Assembly (NCBI GenBank): GCA_003661775.1
Contig: QMWT01000001.1
Span: 1-64,000, forward strand
DNA length: 64,000 nt
Direction of reading: 5' to 3'
DNA from: Thermoprotei archaeon
Lineage (GTDB): Archaea > Thermoproteota > Thermoprotei_A > Sulfolobales > Ignisphaeraceae
In this document: positions 33,412-42,500 of the stretch, piece after piece
How the letters are laid out: the number at the start of each line of letters is the position of its first letter
How positions within the stretch are numbered: the first letter of the stretch is position 1
The notes under the pieces: model-generated
What the model was told of the DNA's origin: nothing
Seen by the model: the letters and a program-made list of their open reading frames with translations, nothing else
Databases searched by the model: none
Position numbers and translations under genes: made by a program

Positions 33412-34077
33412 ATGAAGAAGGTGTATCTAAGAAGGCACTTGATGGTTAAGGGAAGATTTGCGGATTTGATATTAAAGGGTACCAAGACCACTACGATTAG
33501 ACTTGGCGAGGTTGTACCTAAGTACGACGAAATAATAATACATGGAGGAGGTAGACCTATTGCCAAGGCAAAGATAACTAGCGTGAAGGTGAAGAGAATC
33601 AAAGAGCTTACGGAAGAAGATGCTAAGAAAGATGGGTATAGCTCCCTAGAAGAGCTACTCAAAGATCTTGAACGGGTGTACAGCCGCAAGATTCTGCCTG
33701 ACGATGTTGTTACAATAATAGAGTTCCGTGTAATTCAGAGATTTACTGATTTGAATCCTGATGACGTTTATCTAGGGCTTAGCCCTGTAGATATCGCCAG
33801 ACTAGGACTTAGGTATTTAGGCAAGGAGCTAGGAGACGACGAGCGTAGGATCCTGCATGCTGTTCTACGTTTTCAGAGCATTAGAACTGCTTCCATAAAG
33901 CTATTCGGGACTCTAAACATGAGATGGAAAATTAGGAGGGTTCTTAGGAAAGTGCTGTTTAGACTCATCGAAAAAGGATTGCTTAAAGTAGACAAGAAAA
34001 AGCTTTCAGAACTTCTGAAGCTCCGGGGATATAGGTCGCTCGAGAATCTTATTATGGAGAAGGAAAATGAAAGTTGA
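33412..34077 (+). CDS. ASCH-domain protein with C-terminal helical extension
   Basis: 221 residues. The first ~110 residues form an ASCH (PUA-like RNA-binding) domain: the signature Gly-Thr-Lys-Thr-Thr-Thr-Ile-Arg appears at LKGTKTTTIRLG, and KITSVKVKRIKEL follows. The last ~100 residues are a basic helical domain, possibly winged-helix, containing FGTLNMRWKIRRVLRK. ASCH proteins bind RNA, some being ribonucleases or amidohydrolases. The fusion suggests an RNA- or DNA-associated regulator. Probably forms a transcript with the M24 gene 88 nt downstream. Confidence 0.75.
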   Translation: MKKVYLRRHLMVKGRFADLILKGTKTTTIRLGEVVPKYDEIIIHGGGRPIAKAKITSVKVKRIKELTEEDAKKDGYSSLEELLKDLERVYSRKILPDDVVTIIEFRVIQRFTDLNPDDVYLGLSPVDIARLGLRYLGKELGDDERRILHAVLRFQSIRTASIKLFGTLNMRWKIRRVLRKVLFRLIEKGLLKVDKKKLSELLKLRGYRSLENLIMEKENES

Positions 34078-34165
34078 ACTCGCCCCGATTTCAGCATTAT
34101 GTCGCACATAACAATCAGCTTTAACTGGGAGGGGCTAGTCACAAGAACTTGTAGGGCGAGTTCTT

Positions 34166-35281
34166 TTGAGAATTCGGGATAGATTATGTAGATTGCTGAA
34201 CGAGAGAGGAGTACAAGCTGTCATGATTTTTGACCGGGCAAATTTCCGTTACGTAACACGAGGCGACCTTGATTATTCGGCAGCACTTCTCTTAGTAGAC
34301 TCGAGAAAATGTAGCTATGTACTCATAACACACGTACTCGAGCACGCTAAATACGAAGAAGCTCTGAAAGTTAAGCCGCAAGACGTTTACCTATACTCTA
34401 CATACCCGTTATCATACGATCATCAGTACATGCTCGTTAATAACATTGTTGAAGCTGTTGACAGGGCTGCAACCAAGTATTTAGATCCCGAAAAAGACTC
34501 CGTGGGATTTCTCTCTACGTGGTGCAGTGATGGTATTGTTAGGTATCTAGCAAAAAGATGGAAACTTGTCGACGTTTCGGACATATTTACGTATAGCAGA
34601 CTTGTTAAAGAGGCAGATGAGATCGAATCTATTAAAAAAGCAGGGAGTATTCTTTGCAGGTCTGTACATCAAGCTCTAAGCGAGCTAAGAGCAGGTATTA
34701 CAGAGCTTGACCTAGCATCGTTGATAGTATCTGAGATCATTCGATTAGAAGGGCGGCCGGGAGTCTTTCCTATAATTGCGTCAGGCACCCGGTCAGCTAT
34801 ACATAATGCTAAAGCAAGTAACAAGAAAATAGAGATCAACGAGCTTGTGGTCATAGAGATCGTTGTTGAGTACGAAGGGTATAATGCAGATGCAACCTTC
34901 ACTTACGCAATGCCAAAGGTTAAGAAAGAGCTTAGAGACGTAGCTAAGATCGTTGAAGAAGCTCAACTCAATACAAAGAACATGGTTAGAACCGGTATCA
35001 GGGCTAGAGACCTAGATAGCATAGCGAGGAAGTATATAGAGATGAAAGGCTACGGCAAGTACTTTATCCACCCCACGGGACACGGGATAGGGCTAGAGAT
35101 TCACGAACCTCCGTACATCGCCCCAGAAACGGATACCGTACTCGAGGAGGGGATGATCCTGACTGTGGAGCCAGGGATACATATCCTGGGCCTTGGCGGC
35201 GCTAAGATCGGGGATACTGTTCTAGTAACCAGAAAAGGATATGAGGAGTTAACACCCTGCTTAAAGCTGAAAGGTGTTTAG
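34166..35281 (+). CDS. M24-family (Xaa-Pro peptidase-like) protein with altered metal site
   Basis: 371 residues, TTG start. The N-terminal creatinase-like domain (1-140) and the pita-bread domain (150-371) match archaeal prolidases. Comparing to Pyrococcus prolidase ligands Asp209, Asp220, His284, Glu313 and Glu327: here they are E231, D242 (NADATF), H306 (TGHGIGLEIHE), E335 (LTVEPG) and G349 (AKIGDTVLV). The bridging Glu is therefore lost and the first Asp changed. The protein may be inactive, single-metal or have another substrate. The DUF2283 gene follows 2 nt after its stop. Confidence 0.82.
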   Translation: MRIRDRLCRLLNERGVQAVMIFDRANFRYVTRGDLDYSAALLLVDSRKCSYVLITHVLEHAKYEEALKVKPQDVYLYSTYPLSYDHQYMLVNNIVEAVDRAATKYLDPEKDSVGFLSTWCSDGIVRYLAKRWKLVDVSDIFTYSRLVKEADEIESIKKAGSILCRSVHQALSELRAGITELDLASLIVSEIIRLEGRPGVFPIIASGTRSAIHNAKASNKKIEINELVVIEIVVEYEGYNADATFTYAMPKVKKELRDVAKIVEEAQLNTKNMVRTGIRARDLDSIARKYIEMKGYGKYFIHPTGHGIGLEIHEPPYIAPETDTVLEEGMILTVEPGIHILGLGGAKIGDTVLVTRKGYEELTPCLKLKGV

Positions 35282-35283
35282 CT

Positions 35284-35514
35284 ATGAGTGACAAGACTAA
35301 GAGTGAGAAACCCCTCGAAGTAGCGGATATAGAGAACATATGGTTTGAATATGATAGACAGAATGATATACTGTACATAAACTTCGGCTACGATGTAGAA
35401 GACGCTGATGAATCATTACTCACCGAGAACAACATTGTTGTAAGAATAAAGAACGGTAAAATTGTGAGTCTTACAGTTTTCGACTTCTCTAGGAGAGTAG
35501 GACTTGAGATATAA
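35284..35514 (+). CDS. DUF2283 protein
   Basis: 76 residues. It has the DUF2283 core (YDRQNDILYINFG, then NNIVVRIKNGKIVSLTVFDFSRR). The family is small and beta-rich; many members lie beside toxin-antitoxin or uncharacterised genes. Here it is tightly coupled (2-nt gap) to the M24-like gene, so a joint function is likely. No partner toxin is adjacent. Confidence 0.8.
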   Translation: MSDKTKSEKPLEVADIENIWFEYDRQNDILYINFGYDVEDADESLLTENNIVVRIKNGKIVSLTVFDFSRRVGLEI

Positions 35515-35725
35515 ACCTTTTTATGAAGATCTTCGCATTGTATCAACAACAAAATCCCCCTTTATTCGGAAATAAGTAGCGCTATGATTTCTTGATCTTC
35601 ATTCTTAGAAACCCATTTAAAAGCGATAGCGACATATTAAACATATATAAATTTCGTGAACAAGGGGTAAGGATAGGTTTAAGTGTGATCAAGTAGATAA
35701 TGATACTTAAGAGGTGTAATAGCAG
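35515..35725. promoter_or_regulatory. AT-rich regulatory gap with inverted repeats
   Basis: 211 nt with no gene. A 10-bp palindrome GAAGATCTTC sits at 35525-35534. ATGAAGATC (35523-35531) has an inverted copy GATCTTCAT at 35594-35602. TTTAAGTG and the CATATATAAA run upstream of the AbrB/PhoU gene are possible TATA elements. GAGGTG about 10 nt before the ATG at 35726 is its ribosome site. The repeats could be an operator, perhaps for the regulator that follows. Confidence 0.3.
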
Positions 35726-36775
35726 ATGAAGAGATTATCTGAAGTGAGAAAAGTACAGCGCTTCGGTAAATCAACCCTCATGGTCTCGTTGCCTGCCGAG
35801 TGGGTTAAGGTAATGGGGCTTAAACCAGGGGACCTTGTAAGAATTAATGTACGCGAAGACGGGACCCTAGTCGTAGTTCCTCATAGCTCAACTGTACATC
35901 GTGAAGAGAGCATAGTCGAAATTCTCATCTCAAGCAAGACGAGCGATGAACTTCTCCGAAGAGCTATCTACACCTCCTACATAACGGGTCATGATAAGAT
36001 CGTGATCAGGAGTGTGGATCCCAGCCTCACTGCAGATCAGGTTCAAGGAGTAAGGTCTATGGTACGAGCTTTAATAGGGGCGGAAATAGTTGAGCAAGAC
36101 CTATCAAAAATAGTTGTTCAGGTATTTATCGATACGGCCCGCTACAATATACAGAACCTGGTTTCACGTATGATTAACATAATAAAATCTATGATCAGCT
36201 ACCTCAATGCAGGACTTCATGAATTCAAAACATCACTTTTCAGAGAACTGCTTGAGCTAGAATTCGAATTAGATAGAGTCTACACACTTGCCGTACGCTA
36301 CACATATGTGCTAAGCTCACAACGTGAACAGGAAAGTGCTGAAGAACTTCCACTTCTCACCGAGTACAGAGCACTCATAAAATCGCTAGAGGACGTTGGG
36401 GATACTCTATCTTCGATAGCTAAGCTTGTAGATGGCGACAGCACCTTCGAAAAACTGGCGAGGATTCTCAGAGAACCTATAGCCGAAATCTCGGATCTCA
36501 TAAACTACTCTCTAGACGTTATGATGGCCTCTCTTAACAGTAGAAACGTATTGCTAGCTAACAAATCTGTTGATATAACAGCAGAATTAGTATCCTATTT
36601 CTCTAAGCTTGAGTACTCAGTGGTGAAAAAGGTTGGTATGGAGGAATATCCCAAGGTGAGAAGTATGCTAGAGCGTATAAGACTAGCGTGTAACTATTTG
36701 CAGAGCTCGGCTGAGATGATATTTGACATAGTTGTAGCGTCAAAGGGTAACCGCATAGACCTGACGATGAAGTGA
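35726..36775 (+). CDS. AbrB/SpoVT-domain plus PhoU-domain regulator
   Basis: 349 residues. The N-terminal ~50 residues are a SpoVT/AbrB swapped-hairpin DNA-binding domain (STLMVSLPAEWVKVMGLKPGD). Residues about 110-340 are helical PhoU repeats, seen for instance as DTARYNIQNLVSRMI and LEDVGDTLSSIAKLV. This is the typical archaeal PhoU fusion, thought to sense phosphate or metal state and control uptake. No phosphate transporter genes are adjacent. A tRNA-Pro gene lies 8 nt downstream on the opposite strand. Confidence 0.85.
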   Translation: MKRLSEVRKVQRFGKSTLMVSLPAEWVKVMGLKPGDLVRINVREDGTLVVVPHSSTVHREESIVEILISSKTSDELLRRAIYTSYITGHDKIVIRSVDPSLTADQVQGVRSMVRALIGAEIVEQDLSKIVVQVFIDTARYNIQNLVSRMINIIKSMISYLNAGLHEFKTSLFRELLELEFELDRVYTLAVRYTYVLSSQREQESAEELPLLTEYRALIKSLEDVGDTLSSIAKLVDGDSTFEKLARILREPIAEISDLINYSLDVMMASLNSRNVLLANKSVDITAELVSYFSKLEYSVVKKVGMEEYPKVRSMLERIRLACNYLQSSAEMIFDIVVASKGNRIDLTMK

Positions 36776-36822
36776 GGAGAGAATGGTGGGCCCGCGGGGA
36801 TTTGAACCCCGGACCACGGGGA

Positions 36823-36837
36823 CTTTCGCCTGTAGGT
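36823..36837 (-). other. tRNA-Pro intron 2 (position 37/38, 15 nt)
   Basis: Sequence ACCTACAGGCGAAAG. The central 4-bp helix pairs TTCG (positions 32-35) with CGAA of the intron; the bulges are GG|A and AG|T; the hairpin cap is CCTACAGG. Position 32 joins 33 only after intron 1 is removed, so this motif forms second. Confidence 0.85.
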
Positions 36838-36842
36838 CCCGA

Positions 36843-36865
36843 GTCGGGCACCGAGTACTCGGTGT
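36843..36865 (-). other. tRNA-Pro intron 1 (position 32/33, 23 nt)
   Basis: Begins ACACCGAG and ends CCCGAC. The central 4-bp helix pairs CGGG (positions 27-30) with CCCG of the intron; the bulges are GT|A and AC|T; the inner stem CACCGAG/CTCGGTG is perfect. It is a non-canonical intron position for archaeal tRNA. Confidence 0.88.
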
Positions 36866-36926
36866 ACCCCGCATCCTACCAGGCTAGACGACGGGCCCAG
36901 CCATGCACACTTACTGTTCTGAGCTG

Positions 36927-36935
36927 CTTTTAAAG
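36927..36935. promoter_or_regulatory. Symmetrical TATA element shared by tRNA-Pro and HTH regulator
   Basis: CTTTTAAAG is self-complementary. It lies about 30 nt before the tRNA-Pro 5' end (minus) and about 25 nt before the GTG at 36956 (plus), which has no ribosome site and may be leaderless. One element could serve both directions. Confidence 0.4.
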
Positions 36936-36955
36936 CTTGAACATAATCAGAATGA

Positions 36956-37717
36956 GTGGTACCAGCCTTGGTCTCCCGCTACGCTATTGAAGTAATTGCC
37001 CGGCGCATAGCAGGAGACATAGTGCTGGCAGAGAACACGGCCTCTGCCATGAGGAAGTGGCGTGAGATCTTCGGCTTAACACAATCAGAGCTCGCTAAAC
37101 TCATGGGTATCTCGCCCAGCGTTTTAAGCGACTACGAGAAAGGAAGACGTGTCCCCGGCGCGAGATTTCTGAAGAGATTTGTTGAGGCGCTGCTAAGAGC
37201 TGATGAGGCGCGCGGGTGGCCTACTGTAAGAAATCTGCTGAGCAACGTTGTTCCCCGGATGGACGCTGTTATTGATATGCACGAGTTCTGGAATCCCATA
37301 ACGGTTGCCCAGTTAGTAGAGCTTGTAGAGGGTATTGTGCTAAACACCTTTGTCGACAATAAGCCTATTTACGGCTATACGGTGGTCGATAGCATCAGAG
37401 CTATAGAGACAATGCGTGGTTATGAGTACTGGCAACTTCTGGGGATGACAAGTGAAAGAGCTGTGATCTTCACACGTGTATCCAAGGGTCGTTCACCGAT
37501 GGTCGCGGTGAGGGTCTCACCTTTGAAACCTGCTGCGATAGTGATACACGGCCCTCGGAGAACTGTTGATCCGTTAGCACTTAAAATCGCTGAGCTTGAG
37601 CACATTCCGTTTATACTGAGCTTGGCTGCAACAGTCGATGAGCTTGTCAGCAAGCTTAGAAGAGCCGTCGAGCCGCGTACGGGCTATGTAGAACTCAGTA
37701 CTTCCCTAAGTTCTTAA
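36956..37717 (+). CDS. HTH (XRE-type) transcriptional regulator
   Basis: 253 residues, GTG start with no upstream ribosome site; the nearby TATA box suggests a leaderless transcript. Residues about 28-80 are a lambda-repressor-like helix-turn-helix (WREIFGLTQSELAKLMGI, then SPSVLSDYEKGRRVPG). The C-terminal half is a conserved archaeal ligand- or effector-like domain of unknown partner (COG1709-like). Its 3' end overlaps the NAC gene by 4 nt, convergent. Confidence 0.85.
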   Translation: MVPALVSRYAIEVIARRIAGDIVLAENTASAMRKWREIFGLTQSELAKLMGISPSVLSDYEKGRRVPGARFLKRFVEALLRADEARGWPTVRNLLSNVVPRMDAVIDMHEFWNPITVAQLVELVEGIVLNTFVDNKPIYGYTVVDSIRAIETMRGYEYWQLLGMTSERAVIFTRVSKGRSPMVAVRVSPLKPAAIVIHGPRRTVDPLALKIAELEHIPFILSLAATVDELVSKLRRAVEPRTGYVELSTSLSS

Positions 37718-38091
37718 CCGCTCTTCTGCTGAAGCATCATAAGTGCTGCTGCTATATCTCCCTTAGCCCTTATTAGAGCTTGCCTAGCCTCCTCCTCACT
37801 AACGCCTGCATACTCTGCTACGAATCTCACATCATCCTCACTAATACTTATAGCAGGCTCAGCTTCTCTGATGCTTTCCCTAGCCACTTCGCGTACCTTA
37901 CCAGCAACAATTTGATATACTTTCTGTTGTCCGAACTCCATGACCATTACTTGAGGTTCCTCAAGCACTAGATCCTTGTCTTCGAGCTCTAGAATCACCT
38001 TCTTAACTCCTTCTAGCTGGTTTATTGAAATGCCCATTCTTTTTAGCTGCCTGAGCTGTCTTTGAAGCTCCCTCGGATTTATAGGTAGCAA
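37714..38091 (-). CDS. nac: Nascent polypeptide-associated complex protein (NAC-alpha)
   Basis: 125 residues from a TTG at 38091 with GGGAG about 8 nt upstream; a longer in-frame start at 38187 would add a His/Cys-rich leader unlike the family. The NAC domain covers about 1-75 (QLRQLKRMGISINQLEGV, KVYQIVAGKV) and a UBA domain ends the protein (VAEYAGVSEEEARQAL). Archaeal NAC is a homodimer that binds ribosomes and nascent chains. Confidence 0.92.
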   Translation of the reverse strand: MLPINPRELQRQLRQLKRMGISINQLEGVKKVILELEDKDLVLEEPQVMVMEFGQQKVYQIVAGKVREVARESIREAEPAISISEDDVRFVAEYAGVSEEEARQALIRAKGDIAAALMMLQQKSG

Positions 38092-38170
38092 TACGCCTCT
38101 CCCACATACAGAGGTGTGGTACGAGTATATATCGTCTCTCATGTTCATGCAACAGCCGTGGTGATGGTGT

Positions 38171-39442
38171 TTGGCAAAGCTAAGCATATCTATACTTGGC
38201 GGAGGGCGTGAGGTAGGAAGAGCTGCCGTGATCGTGAGCGATGGTTCTCATAAGGTTCTTTTCGATTATGGTATAGGGCTGGGCGAGGACGATATCCCTA
38301 TCCTCCCGCTTCCAGCAAAACCCGCAGAACTGGATCTTATAGCGATAACACACTCACATCTAGATCATATAGGTGCTGCTCCATTTCTGTACGTATCGAA
38401 ACGTACACCCGTGTTAATGACTGGTTTAACCCGCAATCTTGCACAGGTAATGATATCAGATATGCTGAAGCTCGCTGGCTATTACCTACCTTTCGAATAC
38501 CCAGAACTTAATACTATGCTTGAAAGCGTTGTTGAGGCTAAACTTGGTAGCACCGTCGAAGTTGCAGGCGTGCAGGTCGACGTGTTCAACGCTGGACACA
38601 TACCTGGAAGTGCAATGTTTAGGGTAGAGCTAGGGAATAAGTACATGCTATATACGGGTGACGTGAATACCATAGATACCAAACTTGTAAAGGGTGTTGA
38701 GCTCAGCGGTGTAGAAGCAAATACAGTAATAATAGAGTCTACGTACGGCAATGTAGATCATCCACCCAGAGAGTTGGTCGAAGAGGAATTCCTGTCTATT
38801 GTCAAAAGTGTTGTGGAAGAAGGAGGTAGGGTGCTTATCCCTGCTTTCGCTCTTGGTAGATCTCAAGAGATTCTATGCCTCTTAGCCGAGAAGATGCCGT
38901 ACGCCAACGTGTATTACGATGGTATGGCCAGGCATATCATGGAGATATTGCTGAATAATCCCGAAGGTCTCAATAGAATTGACTTGTTAGAAAAGGCCTA
39001 CAGGATCTTCACGCCGGTAACCAAGTCCAGCATGCGCAGGAAAATCCTTAAGGAACGCGGAGCCGTAATAGTGACACCCGCGGGAATGTTGAAGGGAGGT
39101 CCAGCTCTCTACTATATAAAGCGTATGTGGAGTGACAAGAACAGTGCTCTGATATTCGTTAGTTTCCAAGCGCCTTCAACGCCAGGGAGGAGAGTTCTTG
39201 AAGAGGGTGTGTTTGAAGAACTGGGTCCCAAGGTCCAAGCAAAGGTGCGTTGGTTCGACTTCTCAAGTCATGCAGGAGTAAGCGGACTCATCAGAATACT
39301 GAAGAGTGTGAAAGGTCTCGAGAATGTGGTTGTGGTCCACGGCAATGATCCCACAGCTTTTGATTTCGCTGCTCTTGTCGAGGAGGAGCTGGGTGTGAAG
39401 GTATACGTTCCATCAAATGGCGAAACATTAGTTATAGATTAA
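38171..39442 (+). CDS. Beta-CASP metallo-beta-lactamase ribonuclease (aCPSF2-like)
   Basis: 423 residues, TTG start after a GGTG-rich leader. Metal motifs: THSHLDHIG near residue 59, His in NAGHIPGS, Asp in YTGDVN, then the beta-CASP segments VLIPAFALGRSQE and FSSHAG. It has no KH domains, so it is the shorter archaeal CPSF2-type exo/endoribonuclease rather than aCPSF1. Such enzymes act in mRNA turnover and 3'-end processing. Divergent from NAC (79 nt between starts). Confidence 0.9.
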   Translation: MAKLSISILGGGREVGRAAVIVSDGSHKVLFDYGIGLGEDDIPILPLPAKPAELDLIAITHSHLDHIGAAPFLYVSKRTPVLMTGLTRNLAQVMISDMLKLAGYYLPFEYPELNTMLESVVEAKLGSTVEVAGVQVDVFNAGHIPGSAMFRVELGNKYMLYTGDVNTIDTKLVKGVELSGVEANTVIIESTYGNVDHPPRELVEEEFLSIVKSVVEEGGRVLIPAFALGRSQEILCLLAEKMPYANVYYDGMARHIMEILLNNPEGLNRIDLLEKAYRIFTPVTKSSMRRKILKERGAVIVTPAGMLKGGPALYYIKRMWSDKNSALIFVSFQAPSTPGRRVLEEGVFEELGPKVQAKVRWFDFSSHAGVSGLIRILKSVKGLENVVVVHGNDPTAFDFAALVEEELGVKVYVPSNGETLVID

Positions 39443-39500
39443 AGCGTCAGCCCGCTGAAATCACATCACCTCTCAGATTCCAGCGCGCTCATCAACCAAC
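39443..39500 (-). ncRNA. C/D box guide sRNA filling a convergent gap
   Basis: It occupies exactly the 58 nt between two convergent stop codons. Minus strand: box C TTGATGA (39489-39495), 12-nt guide GCGCGCTGGAAT, D' CTGA, 4-nt spacer GAGG, C' TGATGT, 12-nt guide GATTTCAGCGGG, box D CTGA (39447-39450). All four boxes and both guide lengths are standard. Being antisense to the RNase tail and upstream-free, it must come from its own promoter or from the minus-strand helicase transcript. Confidence 0.83.
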
Positions 39501-42500
39501 TTAAGTCACTCTTCCCGTGGCTAGTATGTACAGTGTTCGCGCTATGTAGCTACAAACTCGCTTAATCTCATCTCCACACCTCCGCTCGCTTTCTCTGCAC
39601 CGAGGAATAAGAGGTCTACGTTTACTGTGCGTGAATTTTGCTACGATTTCAACAACGTCTCCTAAGGAGACGTCCCTTCTGTAGATTTTCACCACTAATG
39701 GGTAGAGATCTATAATTCTTCCTTCGTTGCGTAGTACGTCGAAGAGCAATGCGGCTGTCCTATCTTCGGAGGCTATAGTTTGTAACATAGAAAGCTGTCC
39801 GAAGTGTACGAGGAGCACATTACTGGTTCTATAGGTGTAATCTAGAATCTCTTTTAAACCTTTGATAACCTCCGTACATGGAGTACTTTCGAAGGAAGCA
39901 CATAGAGCTGATTCTTTTAAAGCAACAGGGGCACTGCCGTAGGATGATAAGCACCAGTAGTTCATTCCCCGAAACGAAATTTGTTCCACGTACAGAGATA
40001 TTACTTTATCCTTACCTTGTAAGAGAGGTTTCAGGGAAGGGATCACGCCGTGTATCTTGAATACTACATGATCCAAGAGCTCATTGGCTAGCTCCTTAAC
40101 TTTCTTCCAATCACCCCTAAGTACATCAGCAAAGTACATAGCAGCTATATCGTCGACGGCCTTCAGCAACACAAAGTGTATTGGACTTGAACCTAGCTTG
40201 TCAACAGAATCGCGTATCTTATTCCAGTCAATACTTGTTAGTATACCTGCAGGTTCCGGCTCCCACACTAAGAGTATAGGTCTCGACTTCACCTGTTCCT
40301 GAACTACAAATTCGACCTCCCTTAAGGGGATTTTGTAGTCAGATAGTCTGAGGGTTACCTGTAGAGCAGCTGCTGCAACTTTAGCTTCCTCTACCTTTAC
40401 ACGCGGAGGAAGCTCTATCGTAAAACCATAAGTAAGCCCTTTATAGGATCCGATGCAAGGAGCAGGTACTTCAATAGATTCTCGTCTGTATGTAACAACA
40501 ATTCTATCACCTATCTTGACGGGGCGTGGCCTAGAAGATTCCACTAACCATTTAACATAAAGTGGTTCTTCGAGGAAGAACCCAAAACCTTTCTCAGGAG
40601 TCCTAACAGATATCACCACTAGCGACTGAAGTCTACCACTCAGAACATCTGAGCGGAGATCCGCCTTCTCACCCCATCTAAGCTTTATCAATGCATAATG
40701 CCTCGAAACCTCGGCTAATACTTCATCAGGTTCCCTCAGCGCTTCGCTTAAGGGTTTTTCCACAATACCTCGCCTAGGGTCAGCTTTCAAAACTATGGCC
40801 TCGTTACCTACATCGAAATTATACAGCTGAAACTTCTCAACGAAATCTCTTCTTGAAACTTCTTCAAGCGGTTTAACTTCGTCATCTTTTTTAATAAAGC
40901 GAGGAACTCCGTAAGGTGGTCCAAACTCGTAGAAGTTTATGTAGAACCACACTCTTCTACCCTCAGAGCTCAAAACAAGTCTTTCTCCATATAGTGAACG
41001 TTGAAACTCTATTAACCCGAGAGCCTTCAACAGCTCAAGCTCTTTATCCTCAAGTTCCTGCCTTGTGAAGTACTTTACTAAAGCTTTGAAGAGTTTTACA
41101 TAATCATTCTCGGGATTTATATAAACTCCTTCAACCTCTTGTGATAGCCATTCCTTAAGAGCGTCAAGACCAAGCGAAACAAGTTCTCGATCCCACGGAA
41201 ACAGCGGCAATACTATACTTTCGGTGAACGGTATTTCTCTTCGCCTACCTTTACGCCCTTCACGTTGTCTAAGTTCTCTTATATCGCGTGGTAGACCGTA
41301 GTGAATAACCCTTACAACTGTTCCTATATCGATTCCCTGCAATAGCGTTCTTACAGTGAAGACAACCTTTATGGTGTTTCTCCTGAGTCCTTCCTCTATC
41401 CTTGTTCTTACATCCTTGGGTACTAGATGGTGATGCACAGCAACTTTATCGCGATATTCGGAAGGTATAAGCATACCTACTCTTGCAGCTAATCTTTCGG
41501 CAGAACGTATGCTTGGGCAGAACACTATAGTAACTCCATCTTCTTCACCTATAACATATCGTGCTAAGATCTTTTCATATTCTGGATAAGGCTCTTCGAT
41601 TCTGTAACCAGCACTTCTCAATTCTTCAACTACTAACGAAAAATACTTCTTGAACTCGTCGAAGGAGCTCGCCAGCGGCTGTAGATAGGACAATTTGGGA
41701 TTTTCTCTTACCAATGTCTTAGCAAGTCTCCACAGATTGTAGAGGTTTCTACCTAGCACGATGTACCATCTATTCCTAACACGAAATGCTTTGCCCCTAA
41801 TCACTACCGTTTCTCTTCCTGTCACTCTATCAAGATGTTTCTTCAGATTATCTACGCCTCCAACAGTAGCGCCTAAAACCACGATCTGAGGTTTATGTGT
41901 TATCTCGGCAAGCAGCTCAAGCATTGCAATTAGCAAACTAGCTCTAGAAGAACCATAGAAGTCAAGTTCATCAACCACAATCAACCTTACTTCTCTTAGA
42001 AACTCGGAAAGCCACGAAGATCCATGTGTTATCAATCTCTTGAGATCAGCTAACAAGAATGCTGGGTTTGTTAGTAGTATAAGGGTGGATAATACGTCCT
42101 TTGCCAACACGTATCTTGCCTTAGCGGGTCCATACCTATTCATTAAATCCCTTACATATGTAGAATCAATGCGCATTACCTTTAGTTCGCCGCTAACCGC
42201 ATTCAGGTAACTCTTAAGACGTTGAAACTGGTCATCCGTAAGCGCCAATGTGGGATATATTGCTAGGGTACGGATTTTGTTCTTCAGTACATACATGGCC
42301 CAGCTCTCAGTTTTTCCGGAACCCGTGCCCGATACCAATACCACATTCTTTCCTTGTGCAAGATTTTTGAAAACCTCAAGCTGATGTTTATACATACGTT
42401 GCTTAGCTAAGTATCGACATCTCTCATCGCCTTTTGTTAATTGCGGAAGTATATCGGCGAAGGTCATGTCTACGGTTTCGGGCTCAGAGGGGCTCTCTTC

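Larger units (their letters stand above)
36784..36898 (-). tRNA. tRNA-Pro (CGG anticodon) with two introns
   Basis: Minus strand. Acceptor GGGCCCG/CGGGCCC, D arm GTCT/GGAT, anticodon stem CGGGG/CCCCG, T arm CGGGG-TTCAAAT-CCCCG, discriminator A at 36787 and encoded CCA at 36784-36786. Between the anticodon stem halves lie 45 nt rather than 7. Two bulge-helix-bulge motifs resolve it: a 23-nt intron after position 32 and a 15-nt intron after position 37, leaving loop T-T-CGG-G-T with anticodon CGG. Any single intron would leave no U33. Processing would need the splicing endonuclease and RtcB with archease. Confidence 0.93.

Noticed and set aside
35284..36775. Toxin-antitoxin pair made of DUF2283 and the AbrB-domain protein
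   Set aside because: They are 211 nt apart, no toxin-like gene is adjacent, and the AbrB domain belongs to a PhoU fusion protein.
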